NCBI GenBank assembly: GCA_964368305.1 | Contig: CAYJAB010000009.1 | Span: forward strand, 1-50,923 | Direction of reading: 5' to 3' | DNA: 50,923 nucleotides | Origin: CAYJAB01 sp964368305 | GTDB taxonomy: Bacteria > Bacillota_I > Bacilli_A > Erysipelotrichales > Erysipelotrichaceae | Part shown: positions 41,420 through 50,862 of the stretch, piece after piece | How positions within the stretch are numbered: the stretch's first letter is position 1 | How the letters are laid out: each line of letters begins with the position of its first letter | Made by a program: the position numbers and the translations under genes | Notes under the pieces: generated by a model | Databases searched by the model: none | What the model was told of the DNA's origin: nothing | Seen by the model: the letters and a program-made list of their open reading frames with translations, nothing else

Positions 41420-43393
41420 ATTTAATGCGATTAAAATCAATTCTACCGCATGTTTAGGCGTTGTTTTTGATGTATCAATACATAAATGATATTGATTTAA
41501 ATCCTTCCAGCTTTGATTTGTATTTTTTGTATAATACTTACTTCTTTTTTCATCTATTTTTATAATTTCTCTTCTGATTTTTTCTGGATCGATTGATTCA
41601 CTTGTCTTCTCTTTTTTCAAACAACGATCAATACGACTATCCATATTAGAATTATAAATAAATACCTTTAATGGATTTAAATCAGATAATATTACATTAC
41701 AACATCTTCCTACAAATACCCCTTTTGTTGTTTTTGCAAGTTTTACAATGACTTCATTTTCTATATGTTGGATTTCTCCGATTGGTAAATGTTCATATTG
41801 CATAAAAGAACGACTAAATGCATATGGATATTTTTTCATATCAAATTCTTTCAAATGTTCAATTACATCTGCTTTTATATGTAATTTATCCTGTATCTCA
41901 TTTACAATTTCACGGTCATAATAGGCACACTTTAAAGCATCTGAAAGTCTTTTCGCAACCTCTCTTCCTCCACTTGAAAACGTACGATTAATTGTAATAA
42001 TTTGATTGTATTTTGTTTCATATACACTCTCTTTATCCATACTTTTATCATATGAAGCTACAACAGAATTTGTTTCTCTTTTTTTATTCAATAAAATAAT
42101 TCCTACAAAAACAGCACACACTTCCGCAAACGCTACGCTTAGCCAAATACCGTTTAACTCTAAAAATAAAGGCAAAACAAATATTCCAATACTTACAAAT
42201 ATAAACCCTCTACAAGACGCTACAATAACAGATTCAAGTCCTTTTCCAATAAATGTAAAATAACCTGAATTTAATATATTAAATCCGGCAAATAAAAATG
42301 AAATTCCATACAGTTTTCCACCCGCACTTGCCATATCAATTAAAGTAGGTTGATCTTTTATAAACAGTCCTGCTAAAAATTCTCCATTAAAGTAAAGTAA
42401 TAAAAATAATAAAACTCCAAACAATAAGTTACTTAAATATGCAAAATTCATCGTGTCTTTTACACGTTTACTATCATTCATTCCATAATTAAAACTCACA
42501 ATAGGACCTACTCCATCTGAAATTCCAAATAATACCATAACACCAAGTCCGCCAATATAATTGATCGCAGTAAATGCTGCAACACCATCTGCACCCGCAA
42601 TACGCATTAGCGATACATTAAATAAATATGCTGTTATCGCAATAGACATCGAATTAATTCCTTCTGATGCACCATTGAATAAAATTGGTTTAATGCATTC
42701 TTTAGAAAATTTACCCACAAATATATTAATTGCATTTTTTCTATCTAACATTGGCCATATTACTACCAAAAGTGCAACAATATAAGACATTCCTGTTGCA
42801 ATCGCTGCTCCATTTACACCCATATCCAGATGAACTAAAAACAAATAATCTAATCCAATATTTGTTAAAATGCTTAAAATTGATCCATAAAAATACATTT
42901 CTGGTTTCCCAACAATTCTATTTAAAAAACCAAAATACAACATAATACATATAAAGATAGAAAAGAAAGAAATGACTTGCACATAAACTGCAGTGTAATG
43001 AATTAAACTTTCCTTTGCACCTAAAAGCACAGCAATCCATTCACTAAATCCTACTCCAAATACTGTTATAAACAAAGCACCTATAATTATGATGATTTTA
43101 AATGTATGAAAGCCGTTTTGCGCTTTTTCAATATCCCCTTTTCCCAATTGATATCCTGCATAGCTTTGTGTACCGATTGACACGATCATTGAAAGACCAA
43201 AAATAATTTGCATAAAAGGAAGTGCAAAATTCACACTTGCCAGCGCATCACTTCCGATATAATTTCCAACAAACATACCATCAATCATTCCTTGAAGACC
43301 CGCAATCAACATTGAAATCACCGCAGGAATACAATATTTAATAAATAATTTAAAAGTACTTTGTGTACTTAGTACGTTACTTGATTCTTTCAT
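41408..43393 (-). CDS. MATE efflux transporter fused to a cytidylate-kinase-like domain
   Basis: 661 residues, about 200 longer than normal MATE proteins. Residues 1-445 carry the 12-helix MATE fold (IPAVISMLIAGLQGMIDGMFVG at the start; GVNGAAIATGMSYIVALLVVI). After a charged linker (446-461), residues 462-661 match the Cytidylate_kin2/AAK-type family: ITINRTFSSGGREVAKRLSDALKCAYYDREIV, GVFVGRCCNVIL and KYYTKNTNQSWKDLNQYHLCIDTS. The P-loop is FSSGGRE, the usual form of this family, which lacks the classic GK. The frame is continuous. The kinase domain would be cytoplasmic; it may regulate transport or act separately. Substrate unknown. Confidence 0.88.
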   Translation of the reverse strand: MKESSNVLSTQSTFKLFIKYCIPAVISMLIAGLQGMIDGMFVGNYIGSDALASVNFALPFMQIIFGLSMIVSIGTQSYAGYQLGKGDIEKAQNGFHTFKIIIIIGALFITVFGVGFSEWIAVLLGAKESLIHYTAVYVQVISFFSIFICIMLYFGFLNRIVGKPEMYFYGSILSILTNIGLDYLFLVHLDMGVNGAAIATGMSYIVALLVVIWPMLDRKNAINIFVGKFSKECIKPILFNGASEGINSMSIAITAYLFNVSLMRIAGADGVAAFTAINYIGGLGVMVLFGISDGVGPIVSFNYGMNDSKRVKDTMNFAYLSNLLFGVLLFLLLYFNGEFLAGLFIKDQPTLIDMASAGGKLYGISFLFAGFNILNSGYFTFIGKGLESVIVASCRGFIFVSIGIFVLPLFLELNGIWLSVAFAEVCAVFVGIILLNKKRETNSVVASYDKSMDKESVYETKYNQIITINRTFSSGGREVAKRLSDALKCAYYDREIVNEIQDKLHIKADVIEHLKEFDMKKYPYAFSRSFMQYEHLPIGEIQHIENEVIVKLAKTTKGVFVGRCCNVILSDLNPLKVFIYNSNMDSRIDRCLKKEKTSESIDPEKIRREIIKIDEKRSKYYTKNTNQSWKDLNQYHLCIDTSKTTPKHAVELILIALNKKS

Positions 43394-43434
43394 ATTTTTC
43401 TCTCACTTAAGTATAGATTATACTAAAATTTTAT

Positions 43435-43460
43435 AAAAAAAAGAACCCCAAAGGGTTCTT
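43435..43460 (-). terminator. Terminator of the second patatin gene
   Basis: Minus strand AAGAACCC (43460-43453), loop, GGGTTCTT (43448-43441), T-run to 43435. It overlaps the stop codon. Confidence 0.9.
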
Positions 43461-44331
43461 ATCCAAATAAAGATACTTTCTTATTCAATTTTTTTAATTT
43501 CTCAACATTTTTTTGCGCTTCTACATATCCTTCTTCAATCACAATTCTTCCTTTATTTAAGTCAAATGGATGTTCTGCAGAAACATGTACATTGATATTT
43601 AAGTCTCCTTCTGTTTTTGCAGCATAAACAGATTGTTCAATCATTAAATCCGCTGCCCTAATACTCACATCAAGTATCGACTTATATTCTTTTGGTTTTT
43701 CAATTTCTAACATACTTACTGATAACACTTTTGTCTTTTTAAGTTGTTTAAGAGGCCAAATTGGAAGATTCATTCGTACCCCACCATCAATCAAATCCAA
43801 ATCTTTATGTTTTGTTGAGTTAAAAACAAACGGAAATGCACAAGATGCTCTGACTGCTTTTGCAAGTTCAACATCATCTTCCACTATAATATGATCATAC
43901 GCATCAATCGCCTCTTTTTTATTTGTGAAAATCACAAGTTTACCTGATATTAAATCCACAGCAGGAATAAATAAAGGAACTGGTACATCTTTAATATGTA
44001 TTACATTAAACTTCTCAAACACTTCTTTCAAGACATTTTCAAGAAGATCAGCATCCACAAGCCCATTAATTTGATGCTTATAAAAAGGCATCACCTTAAT
44101 ATTCGGTGTAAATATTTTATCCTTAATAAATGTTTGTTCTAAATCTAACAGCAAAGTTTCCATTTCCTCTTGTTCAATTCCGCATGCAAGTAAAGAAGCA
44201 ATGACACTTCCCATACTTGTTCCAGCATAACTTGAAAAAGTGATACCATTTTCTTTCGCTAAACGCACTACACCAACTGACGCAAATGCTTTAATTCCGC
44301 CACCTGATATTGCCAATCCGATATTTGCCAT
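43459..44331 (-). CDS. Patatin-like phospholipase, copy 2
   Basis: 290 residues. Oxyanion loop SGGGIKA (9-15), nucleophile Ser39 in GTSMG (37-41), catalytic Asp182 in IDGG. No signal peptide. It differs from copy 1 at 24818 in the nucleophile-elbow sequence and beyond, so it is not a recent duplicate. The ribosome binding site is GAGGTG. It lies 39 bases downstream of the FtsX-type permease with no terminator between, so it may be on the same transcript and under TetR control. The natural lipid substrate is unknown. Confidence 0.88.
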   Translation of the reverse strand: MANIGLAISGGGIKAFASVGVVRLAKENGITFSSYAGTSMGSVIASLLACGIEQEEMETLLLDLEQTFIKDKIFTPNIKVMPFYKHQINGLVDADLLENVLKEVFEKFNVIHIKDVPVPLFIPAVDLISGKLVIFTNKKEAIDAYDHIIVEDDVELAKAVRASCAFPFVFNSTKHKDLDLIDGGVRMNLPIWPLKQLKKTKVLSVSMLEIEKPKEYKSILDVSIRAADLMIEQSVYAAKTEGDLNINVHVSAEHPFDLNKGRIVIEEGYVEAQKNVEKLKKLNKKVSLFG

Positions 44332-44370
44332 ACTAACACCTCTTTCATATTTCTAAATATTGTATATCAA

Positions 44371-47300
44371 CTACTCTACTGATTTCAATGATTCTACCAT
44401 TTTAATGTTACGCAATTTTTTATTCATCATTTTATTGACAAACAAAGTAAAGATAATCGTTATCACAATTGCATATACATATGAAATTGGTAAAATTACA
44501 CGCCCGAACATGATTGTCTCCATCTCTGCAACCTGCATGATGTATTCATGTAAAATTTTACCTAATCCAAGTCCTAAAATCGCACCGATTAAACTTAACA
44601 GTACACTTTCCTTATTTACATAACTATTCACTTCTTTATCTGTAAATCCTAAAACTTTAATTGTTGCGATTTCTCTATTTCTTTCACTAATATTTACATT
44701 ACTTAAGTTATATAAAACAACACATGCAAGTAGTCCACTTGAAATAATAAGTACGATTACTATTAAGTTTAATGATGTAATCATATCATCGAAACTATTC
44801 GCTAAATCCACATAAGTCGTTGTTGATTGAACAAACTCATTTTGTGCTAAGTCACTTGCAAATTGCTTGATAGAGTCATACGAATGCACATTTAATTGAA
44901 TCAATAATGTATTTTGTTTTGCACTAAGTTCAAACATTTGCTTATATAAAGCTGGCGTCATATAAACATAATGTCCAATATAATTTTCTGTAATCCCACT
45001 AATCTCAAATGTTGCTACAAACTGATCCTTATTTTTTAAAGTTATACTATCTCCAATCGTTAAATCAAACTGTTTCGCTAATTTCTCACTTATAATAATC
45101 CCCTTATCACTTAATGTAAGTTGATTTTTGGAAGTACGATTTTGAAGTGTAACATAATCCTCAAACTGATTTAAATCACTTGGAACAACTACGCTTACAC
45201 TAGTATTTTCATCTTCTTGTAATGTCATTGTCTCTAAGGAAACATAAAGTGCTTGCTTCACATTATCCTGTTTTTCAACATCCATTAAAAATGCAGTTTC
45301 ATCTTCAACCTCTGGTTTAATTTGTGCTAAGACTTCATATTTAAACAATTCACTAAATTGAGAATCTACAATTGTACTTACAGAATCTTTAATCCCAAAT
45401 CCTGAAAGCAATAATGCAGTACATCCAGATATACCTATTATCGTCATAAAGAAACGTTTTTTATATCTAAATAAATTTCTAGCTGTTACTTTTTCACTAA
45501 ATGTCAATCTTTGCCAAATACCAGGAAGTCTTTCCAAGAAAATCCTCTTCCCAATCTTTGGTGCTTTTGGTCGCATCAAACTCGCTGATGTTTCATTTAA
45601 TGAAGCGTAACATGCTGCAAATGCACTTATCATCGTGATTGAAACTGCAACGATGACCGCAGTTATCATAAGATCGTATTGTGGAGTTAAAATTAGTTCG
45701 GGAATTGTAAATTTTATATTCCAAGCAGTAAAAATCACATATGGAAATACTGCCATACCCAAAACCAATCCTAATAAACTTCCAATAAAACTCGATAGTC
45801 CTGCATATAATAAATACTTCATCATAATCTCTGTTTTTTTATACCCCAATGCTTTAAATGTACCAATGATTTGTCTTTGTTCATCCACCATACGTGTCAT
45901 TGTAGTTAAACACACAAGTGCAGCAACTAAGAAAAAGAATATTGGGAATATTGTAGCAATTGCCTCCATACTAGATGCTGAACTTCCATAATCACGATAT
46001 CCAAAATGACTTTCACGGTCTAATACATACCATTCTGGTTCTAATATTAATTCAATGTCTTTTTGCGCAATAATGAGTTCTTCTTGTGCATCTGCTAGTT
46101 TTTCTTCTCCATTTTTTTGTTCAATCGCAAGTGTTTCTTTCGCGTCCTCTAATTCTGTTTTTGCCTTTTTTAAATCATTCTCTGCTTTTTCAAATTCAAT
46201 ATTCGTATCGATTTTAGCCTGTTCAAGCATATTTTTTTGTTTGTTTAATTCTACTTGAGAATCTTCTAATTGCATCTTTGTTTGATCAAGTGTAGCTTGT
46301 CCTGCTGAAATTGATGTTTCTAAAAGAGCGATTTGCGTTGTTATCTCTTGCCTTTCATCAACCAAAGTTTGACTTACAGTAATTTCTGCTTCTATCTTTT
46401 CTTGCTCTTGTATGATTGCTTCTTTCTCTTGATTTAAAGTTTCTAATTCTAATTCTTTCGCTTTTATTTGCTCTTCTGTACTTGATTCATCTTCTCTTAA
46501 ATCATCAAGTTCTTTTTGAGTTGTTTCGATCGCTGCTTCCTTATCATTTAACTTTGCATCTAAATCTGATTTTTGTTGCAACAGTTTATCATGATCCTCT
46601 TGTAAAGTAGGATGCAAAGCATCAAAGGCTTCTAGCTTTCTTTCATTAATTTCTATTTGATCAAATATCAATTTATTCGCTTCTTTAAATTCTTGCTCTG
46701 CTTGCTGGTGTTGGACATTACCCTCATCAATTAAAGACTGCGCTGATACAATTGTCTCCTGTGCTTGCGCGAACTCTTTTTCTGCTAAGTCTTGATTTAC
46801 CTTTAATAAAATGTCACCTTCTATAACTTCATATTCACCCTCATCTATTTTTTTCTGAGCATCTTTTATTTCTTTTTCAAACTCTAGCACACCTTCATCA
46901 TATTCTTGTTGAGCTTGTGCTAGTTTTTCATTTGCCTCATTCAAAACATCTTCATATCTTATATCAATTTGCTGAGCTGCAATTTTATTGAGTTCATTTT
47001 TAACTGGAATCAATGCATCAAAATATGCCTCTTTATATGAATTATATTGTTTTACACCCTCTACCGTTAAAAAGACATCTGTATAATACTCAAAACTAAA
47101 TGCATCTTCATTCACATACATAAAAGAATCCACAACACCAGAGCCAATCAATGAAGGTCCTTTATCATAAGATACATACTCTACTGTTTCAACTTTTCCT
47201 ACAATTTCAAAAACCGTTGTATTTAAAGATTCTTCTAAATCTTCATCTAATAAATAAACCTCAATTTCATCCCCTATTTTCAAACCACCACTCAGTAGTA

Positions 47301-47724
47301 ATGATCCTTCTACAACACATTCATTTACAGAATTAGGCAGTCTTCCCTCCACTAATGTAAATTGATTAATAAAGTCATCTTCCTCTTTTGGTGAAGATAT
47401 CGAATGCATTCTATACACTTGCTGCGTATTGTTTATTTTAGCATACACATCTTTTGTATATGCAGGATAGACACCATTTACCCCTTCTATTTTCGATATT
47501 TCATCGACGTCTTCATCAGTGAATCCAAATGTCGATACTAATCGAATATCTGAAAGGTTATATTTATCAAAATACACATCTGCTGAGTGTTCCATGATCG
47601 CTGAAGATGAACTAACCCCAACAAAAAACGCCACACCGATCATAACAATTGCTAAAATTGATATAAATCTACTTGCGGATTTTTTTATCTCTATAAATGT
47701 GTCTTTAAATAAAGCCTTTTTCAT
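44371..47724 (-). CDS. FtsX-like ABC permease with long coiled-coil domain
   Basis: 1117 residues. First helix at about 20-40, a periplasmic-type (outside) domain (about 45-250), then an extremely long Glu/Lys/Gln-rich heptad region (about 257-560) predicted to be coiled coil. After it comes a three-helix FtsX block (about 590-720), a second extracytoplasmic domain, and a last FtsX block (about 990-1100). The two-FtsX layout places it among MacB/YtrF-like mechanotransmission permeases, not importers. It starts one base after the ATPase stop. Likely job: export of peptides, or envelope remodelling or resistance; inferred. Confidence 0.9.
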   Translation of the reverse strand: MKKALFKDTFIEIKKSASRFISILAIVMIGVAFFVGVSSSSAIMEHSADVYFDKYNLSDIRLVSTFGFTDEDVDEISKIEGVNGVYPAYTKDVYAKINNTQQVYRMHSISSPKEEDDFINQFTLVEGRLPNSVNECVVEGSLLLSGGLKIGDEIEVYLLDEDLEESLNTTVFEIVGKVETVEYVSYDKGPSLIGSGVVDSFMYVNEDAFSFEYYTDVFLTVEGVKQYNSYKEAYFDALIPVKNELNKIAAQQIDIRYEDVLNEANEKLAQAQQEYDEGVLEFEKEIKDAQKKIDEGEYEVIEGDILLKVNQDLAEKEFAQAQETIVSAQSLIDEGNVQHQQAEQEFKEANKLIFDQIEINERKLEAFDALHPTLQEDHDKLLQQKSDLDAKLNDKEAAIETTQKELDDLREDESSTEEQIKAKELELETLNQEKEAIIQEQEKIEAEITVSQTLVDERQEITTQIALLETSISAGQATLDQTKMQLEDSQVELNKQKNMLEQAKIDTNIEFEKAENDLKKAKTELEDAKETLAIEQKNGEEKLADAQEELIIAQKDIELILEPEWYVLDRESHFGYRDYGSSASSMEAIATIFPIFFFLVAALVCLTTMTRMVDEQRQIIGTFKALGYKKTEIMMKYLLYAGLSSFIGSLLGLVLGMAVFPYVIFTAWNIKFTIPELILTPQYDLMITAVIVAVSITMISAFAACYASLNETSASLMRPKAPKIGKRIFLERLPGIWQRLTFSEKVTARNLFRYKKRFFMTIIGISGCTALLLSGFGIKDSVSTIVDSQFSELFKYEVLAQIKPEVEDETAFLMDVEKQDNVKQALYVSLETMTLQEDENTSVSVVVPSDLNQFEDYVTLQNRTSKNQLTLSDKGIIISEKLAKQFDLTIGDSITLKNKDQFVATFEISGITENYIGHYVYMTPALYKQMFELSAKQNTLLIQLNVHSYDSIKQFASDLAQNEFVQSTTTYVDLANSFDDMITSLNLIVIVLIISSGLLACVVLYNLSNVNISERNREIATIKVLGFTDKEVNSYVNKESVLLSLIGAILGLGLGKILHEYIMQVAEMETIMFGRVILPISYVYAIVITIIFTLFVNKMMNKKLRNIKMVESLKSVE

Positions 47725-47725
47725 A

Positions 47726-48430
47726 CTACCACTCTATACTTTCTACATCCTGTGGGTTTTCATTAATTACTACAGATTCAATTTTTCCATTTTTAACATG
47801 AATCACTTTATCCCCCATTGGTGCAATTGCCAAGTTGTGCGTAATAATAATGACTGTCATATTTTGTTTACGTTGCGTATCTTGAAGAAGTTTCAATATT
47901 TGTTTTCCTGTTTGATAATCTAATGCACCCGTTGGTTCATCACAAAGTAGTAACTTCGGATTTTTTGCCAACGCGCGTGCAATTGCCACACGTTGTTGCT
48001 CTCCCCCTGAAAGCTGTGAGGGAAAATTATTTTGACGATGTTTAAGTCCTACATCTTTTACAGTCTGTTCAACATTTAAAGGATCCTTACATATCTGCGT
48101 TGCAAGCTCTACATTTTCTTTAACTGTTAAGTTTGGCACTAAATTATAAAACTGAAAAACAAATCCAATGTCGTGACGACGATACATCGTTAATTCTTTC
48201 AACGTGTATTCACTAATTAGATGTCCATCTACACTGACTTCCCCTTCTGACACAGTATCCATTCCACCTAATATATTTAGGATTGTACTTTTTCCTGCAC
48301 CACTCGCTCCAGCGATTACAACAAACTCTCCTTCTTTAATAGAAAAGTCTACACCAGATAATGCTTCTGTTTTTACTTCTGCAGTTTGATAGATTTTTTT
48401 AACATCTTTAAATGTGATAAAGTTTTTCAT
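47726..48430 (-). CDS. ABC transporter ATP-binding protein (MacB/LolD type)
   Basis: 234 residues. Walker A GASGAGKST (about 39-47), Q-loop FVFQFYNLVPNLTV, signature LSGGEQQRVAIARAL, Walker B LLLCDEPTGALD, switch His in VIIITHN. The NLVPNLTVKENVELA segment is typical of MacB/LolD-type ATPases partnering FtsX-fold permeases. It overlaps tetR by four bases (ATGA) and precedes the permease by one base. Confidence 0.94.
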   Translation of the reverse strand: MKNFITFKDVKKIYQTAEVKTEALSGVDFSIKEGEFVVIAGASGAGKSTILNILGGMDTVSEGEVSVDGHLISEYTLKELTMYRRHDIGFVFQFYNLVPNLTVKENVELATQICKDPLNVEQTVKDVGLKHRQNNFPSQLSGGEQQRVAIARALAKNPKLLLCDEPTGALDYQTGKQILKLLQDTQRKQNMTVIIITHNLAIAPMGDKVIHVKNGKIESVVINENPQDVESIEW

Positions 48431-49011
48431 AGTGTTTCCTCTTTTTTATTTAATACATATACAAAATCTTGTAGATAACTTTGAATCATTTCTTGCAGTG
48501 ATCCATTTAAATCCGGATATGATTTAAATGCATATTCTAATCCACTACAAAATGCATAGACATGCATTTTGTGAATAAATTGATTTGAATCTTTTGGAAG
48601 TACAGAATCAAACCACGATATCAAACGCTCTTTTAAGTCAGTGTAAGACATAATAATCAACATTTCTTGATAATGCTCACTTACAATATCACTCAACTGC
48701 TTAGAAATTAAAGGAATACTTAAAGCCAATTTTTCAATTGGAATTAAATATGTATGATCATTTTTTAATACTTCAAGCTGATGATTACTAAATTTCACAA
48801 CAATTTGATTTATTTTATAAAGTGTTGGCTCAATAATATACTGAATCAACTCTTCTTTATTTTTAAAATAACGATATAAATTACCTACAGTCATATCCGC
48901 ATTCTTCGCTATTTCTCTTAAAGAGGCATTTTCAACGCCTTTAATCAAAACTTCATTTTTTGTAGCTTCAATGATTTTCTTTCTTATATTTTCCTTTAAA
49001 ACTTGTGCCAT
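48427..49011 (-). CDS. TetR/AcrR family transcriptional regulator
   Basis: 194 residues. N-terminal helix-turn-helix: KKIIEATKNEVLIKGVENASLREIAKNADMTVGNLYRYFKNKEELIQYI (residues 11-59). The remainder is the ligand-binding/dimerisation domain. The ribosome binding site GAGGTA precedes the ATG. It leads an operon with the ABC ATPase and permease. It probably represses that operon through the inverted repeat at 49039-49058, de-repressed by a ligand that may be the transported compound. Confidence 0.93.
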   Translation of the reverse strand: MAQVLKENIRKKIIEATKNEVLIKGVENASLREIAKNADMTVGNLYRYFKNKEELIQYIIEPTLYKINQIVVKFSNHQLEVLKNDHTYLIPIEKLALSIPLISKQLSDIVSEHYQEMLIIMSYTDLKERLISWFDSVLPKDSNQFIHKMHVYAFCSGLEYAFKSYPDLNGSLQEMIQSYLQDFVYVLNKKEETL

Positions 49012-49029
49012 ACGTTACCTCTTTTCAAT

Positions 49030-49058
49030 AGTATACACTTGTTCATTATTATAAACAA
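49030..49058 (-). promoter_or_regulatory. tetR-ABC promoter with overlapping operator
   Basis: Minus strand TTGTTT (49058-49053), 17-base spacer, TATACT (49035-49030). The inverted repeat TTGTTTAT-AATA-ATGAACAA (49058-49039; one mismatch between arms) covers the -35 box and part of the spacer, an ideal place for TetR to block RNA polymerase. Confidence 0.7.
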
Positions 49059-49070
49059 CTAAATTGCATA

Positions 49071-49095
49071 AAAAAACGAAGCAAATGCTTCGTTT
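49071..49095 (-). terminator. alr terminator
   Basis: Minus strand AAACGAAGC (49095-49087), loop ATTT, GCTTCGTTT (49082-49074), then further T to 49071. It overlaps the alr stop codon. Confidence 0.9.
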
Positions 49096-50191
49096 ACATA
49101 TGTGTTAATCTCGAATTCACTACCGCAACTTCCTCTTCATTTCGATAATATATCTTCGCTATTCTCTTATTTAAGCTACATAAAATTTCATAGACGATTG
49201 TATCTACTTGCTTCGCAACATTTTCAATCAAGCTATGTTTTCCAATTAACTCTACTGTTGTTCCAACAGGATAATACTGATCCAGTTTTAACATTGCCTG
49301 ATCCATACATATTCTTCCAACAAACTCAATAGGTGTATCATTTATATAAGCGATCGTATTTTGATGAGATCTTAACCATCCATCCGCATATCCAATAGGA
49401 ACTGTCGCAATCCATTCTGTATCTTTTGTCACATACGTTCCACCATAACTTACAGGACTTTCTTTCTCAACTTCTTTAACATGTACTATTTTTGTGTATA
49501 AAGATAATACTGGTTTTAAATCATTTGGATAATGACTATGCCCTAAAAGTGCAATCCCACATCTTACTGCATTACAAAAATCATCCTCATAAGCAATACT
49601 CGCATCTGAATTTGAAATATGTATCCATTTAAAGTTATGCTTAACCCGCATCACAATAGACTTAAATCTCTCCATTTGTGTATGACTAAATTCACATTCT
49701 TTTTCATCCGATCTTGCATAATGAGAATAAATACCTTCTATTTGATTTCCTTTTAGTAAACTTAAACAGTTGTTTACATCTTCTATAGTGTTCATTCCTA
49801 GACGATTCATCCCTGTATCTACTTTAATATGCAATACAAGTCCAGTTAATTTCAAATCATAGACTTGCTTTGCCCATTCTAATGAGGTTACCGTTAACGC
49901 AATCTTTTTTTCAATTGCAATATGTGCATATATCGGATTTGTATAACCTAAAACAAGTATTGAAGCAGTAATATTTTTATTTCTTAAAGCCAATGCTTCA
50001 TCAAGAGAACTCACTGCAAGATATTGTGCACCTGCTAAAAGTGCCTCTTTTGCAACCCATTCATCGCCAATACCATATCCGTTTGCTTTTACAACTGCAA
50101 AAATCGCTTTATTTGTCTTTTTCTTTAAATAGATTACATTATCATAAATATGATCTAATCTAATCTCAGCCCATGTATCACGATAAAACAT
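49094..50191 (-). CDS. alr: Alanine racemase
   Basis: PLP enzyme interconverting L- and D-alanine for peptidoglycan. 365 residues from the ATG at 50191; a frame to 50242 would overlap the upstream gene by 44 bases with no ribosome binding site. PLP lysine Lys35 in AVVKANGYGIG, and further family segments LHIKVDTGMNRLG, IHISNSDASI, VRCGIALLG, PVSYGGTYV (catalytic Tyr of the second domain) and GYADGW. A GGG overlapping the upstream stop is a weak ribosome binding site, suggesting coupling with the membrane-protein gene. Ends at a strong terminator. Confidence 0.94.
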   Translation of the reverse strand: MFYRDTWAEIRLDHIYDNVIYLKKKTNKAIFAVVKANGYGIGDEWVAKEALLAGAQYLAVSSLDEALALRNKNITASILVLGYTNPIYAHIAIEKKIALTVTSLEWAKQVYDLKLTGLVLHIKVDTGMNRLGMNTIEDVNNCLSLLKGNQIEGIYSHYARSDEKECEFSHTQMERFKSIVMRVKHNFKWIHISNSDASIAYEDDFCNAVRCGIALLGHSHYPNDLKPVLSLYTKIVHVKEVEKESPVSYGGTYVTKDTEWIATVPIGYADGWLRSHQNTIAYINDTPIEFVGRICMDQAMLKLDQYYPVGTTVELIGKHSLIENVAKQVDTIVYEILCSLNKRIAKIYYRNEEEVAVVNSRLTHM

Positions 50192-50198
50192 AGATACC

Positions 50199-50627
50199 CT
50201 ATACAATTCTTGCGTTTTGATATGCAAGATAAATACCCGCAACTCTAAATGCCAATCCTAAAAGCGCATTTGCAGATAAATTTGTCCATACCATAAATGT
50301 GTATCTAATTGATAAGAAGAAGAAATCAAAACTTGTAAAAATATTAAACCCAAACATTGATATCATATCCCCTAAAAAGAAACAAACAAATGCAAGCACA
50401 GCACCTAAAACTGAAAATTCAGGTTTAACACCACGTCCATATTTTTGAATCACCATACCAATTGCATATCCAATACCTAGATAAACAACTGAAAATTCAA
50501 TTCTAATTAAATTCGATAAAAATCCATAAGCAACCGCAAGAACTAAAGATGCAGCTCCTCCATATAATAAACCTTTGATAAATCTTTGATTTTTAGCAAG
50601 TGTACGAGAATTATATACTTTAAACAT
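50199..50627 (-). CDS. Small multi-pass membrane protein, unknown
   Basis: 142 residues with four predicted helices (about 18-38, 44-61, 74-95, 115-136) and a short basic N-terminus. I recognise no catalytic motif or named family. It starts behind a good GGAGG ribosome binding site and stops seven bases before alr, so it is co-transcribed with a cell-wall precursor enzyme. A link to wall or membrane function is only inferred from this. Confidence 0.75.
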   Translation of the reverse strand: MFKVYNSRTLAKNQRFIKGLLYGGAASLVLAVAYGFLSNLIRIEFSVVYLGIGYAIGMVIQKYGRGVKPEFSVLGAVLAFVCFFLGDMISMFGFNIFTSFDFFFLSIRYTFMVWTNLSANALLGLAFRVAGIYLAYQNARIV

Positions 50628-50793
50628 AAATAACTACCTCCTTATATACAAAATAAGTATACCACAGACATATACTAAATAAAATAATCGCACTTATTTC
50701 ATATAAAAATATTCTTTCTATTATAAATACAAAACATGTTCAATACAAAATTTAAAAAAAGTATAGAAAAATAAAAAAAATAGAAATATCTTA

Positions 50794-50822
50794 TTGACTC
50801 TCATTTTTAGTTATGGTATATT
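50794..50822 (+). promoter_or_regulatory. tRNA-Val promoter
   Basis: TTGACT (50794-50799), 17-base spacer, TATATT (50817-50822), about 40 bases upstream of the tRNA. It is near consensus, as for stable RNA genes. The rest of the 220-base gap 50643-50862 shows nothing else recognisable. Confidence 0.8.
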
Positions 50823-50862
50823 ATTTAAGCGCTAAGGTAAAATCCTTAGTTGACCAACAAAC

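Noticed and set aside
49039..49058. CRISPR or other repeat arrays anywhere in the window.
   Set aside because: No series of regularly spaced direct repeats was seen; the repeats found are single inverted repeats at promoters or terminators.
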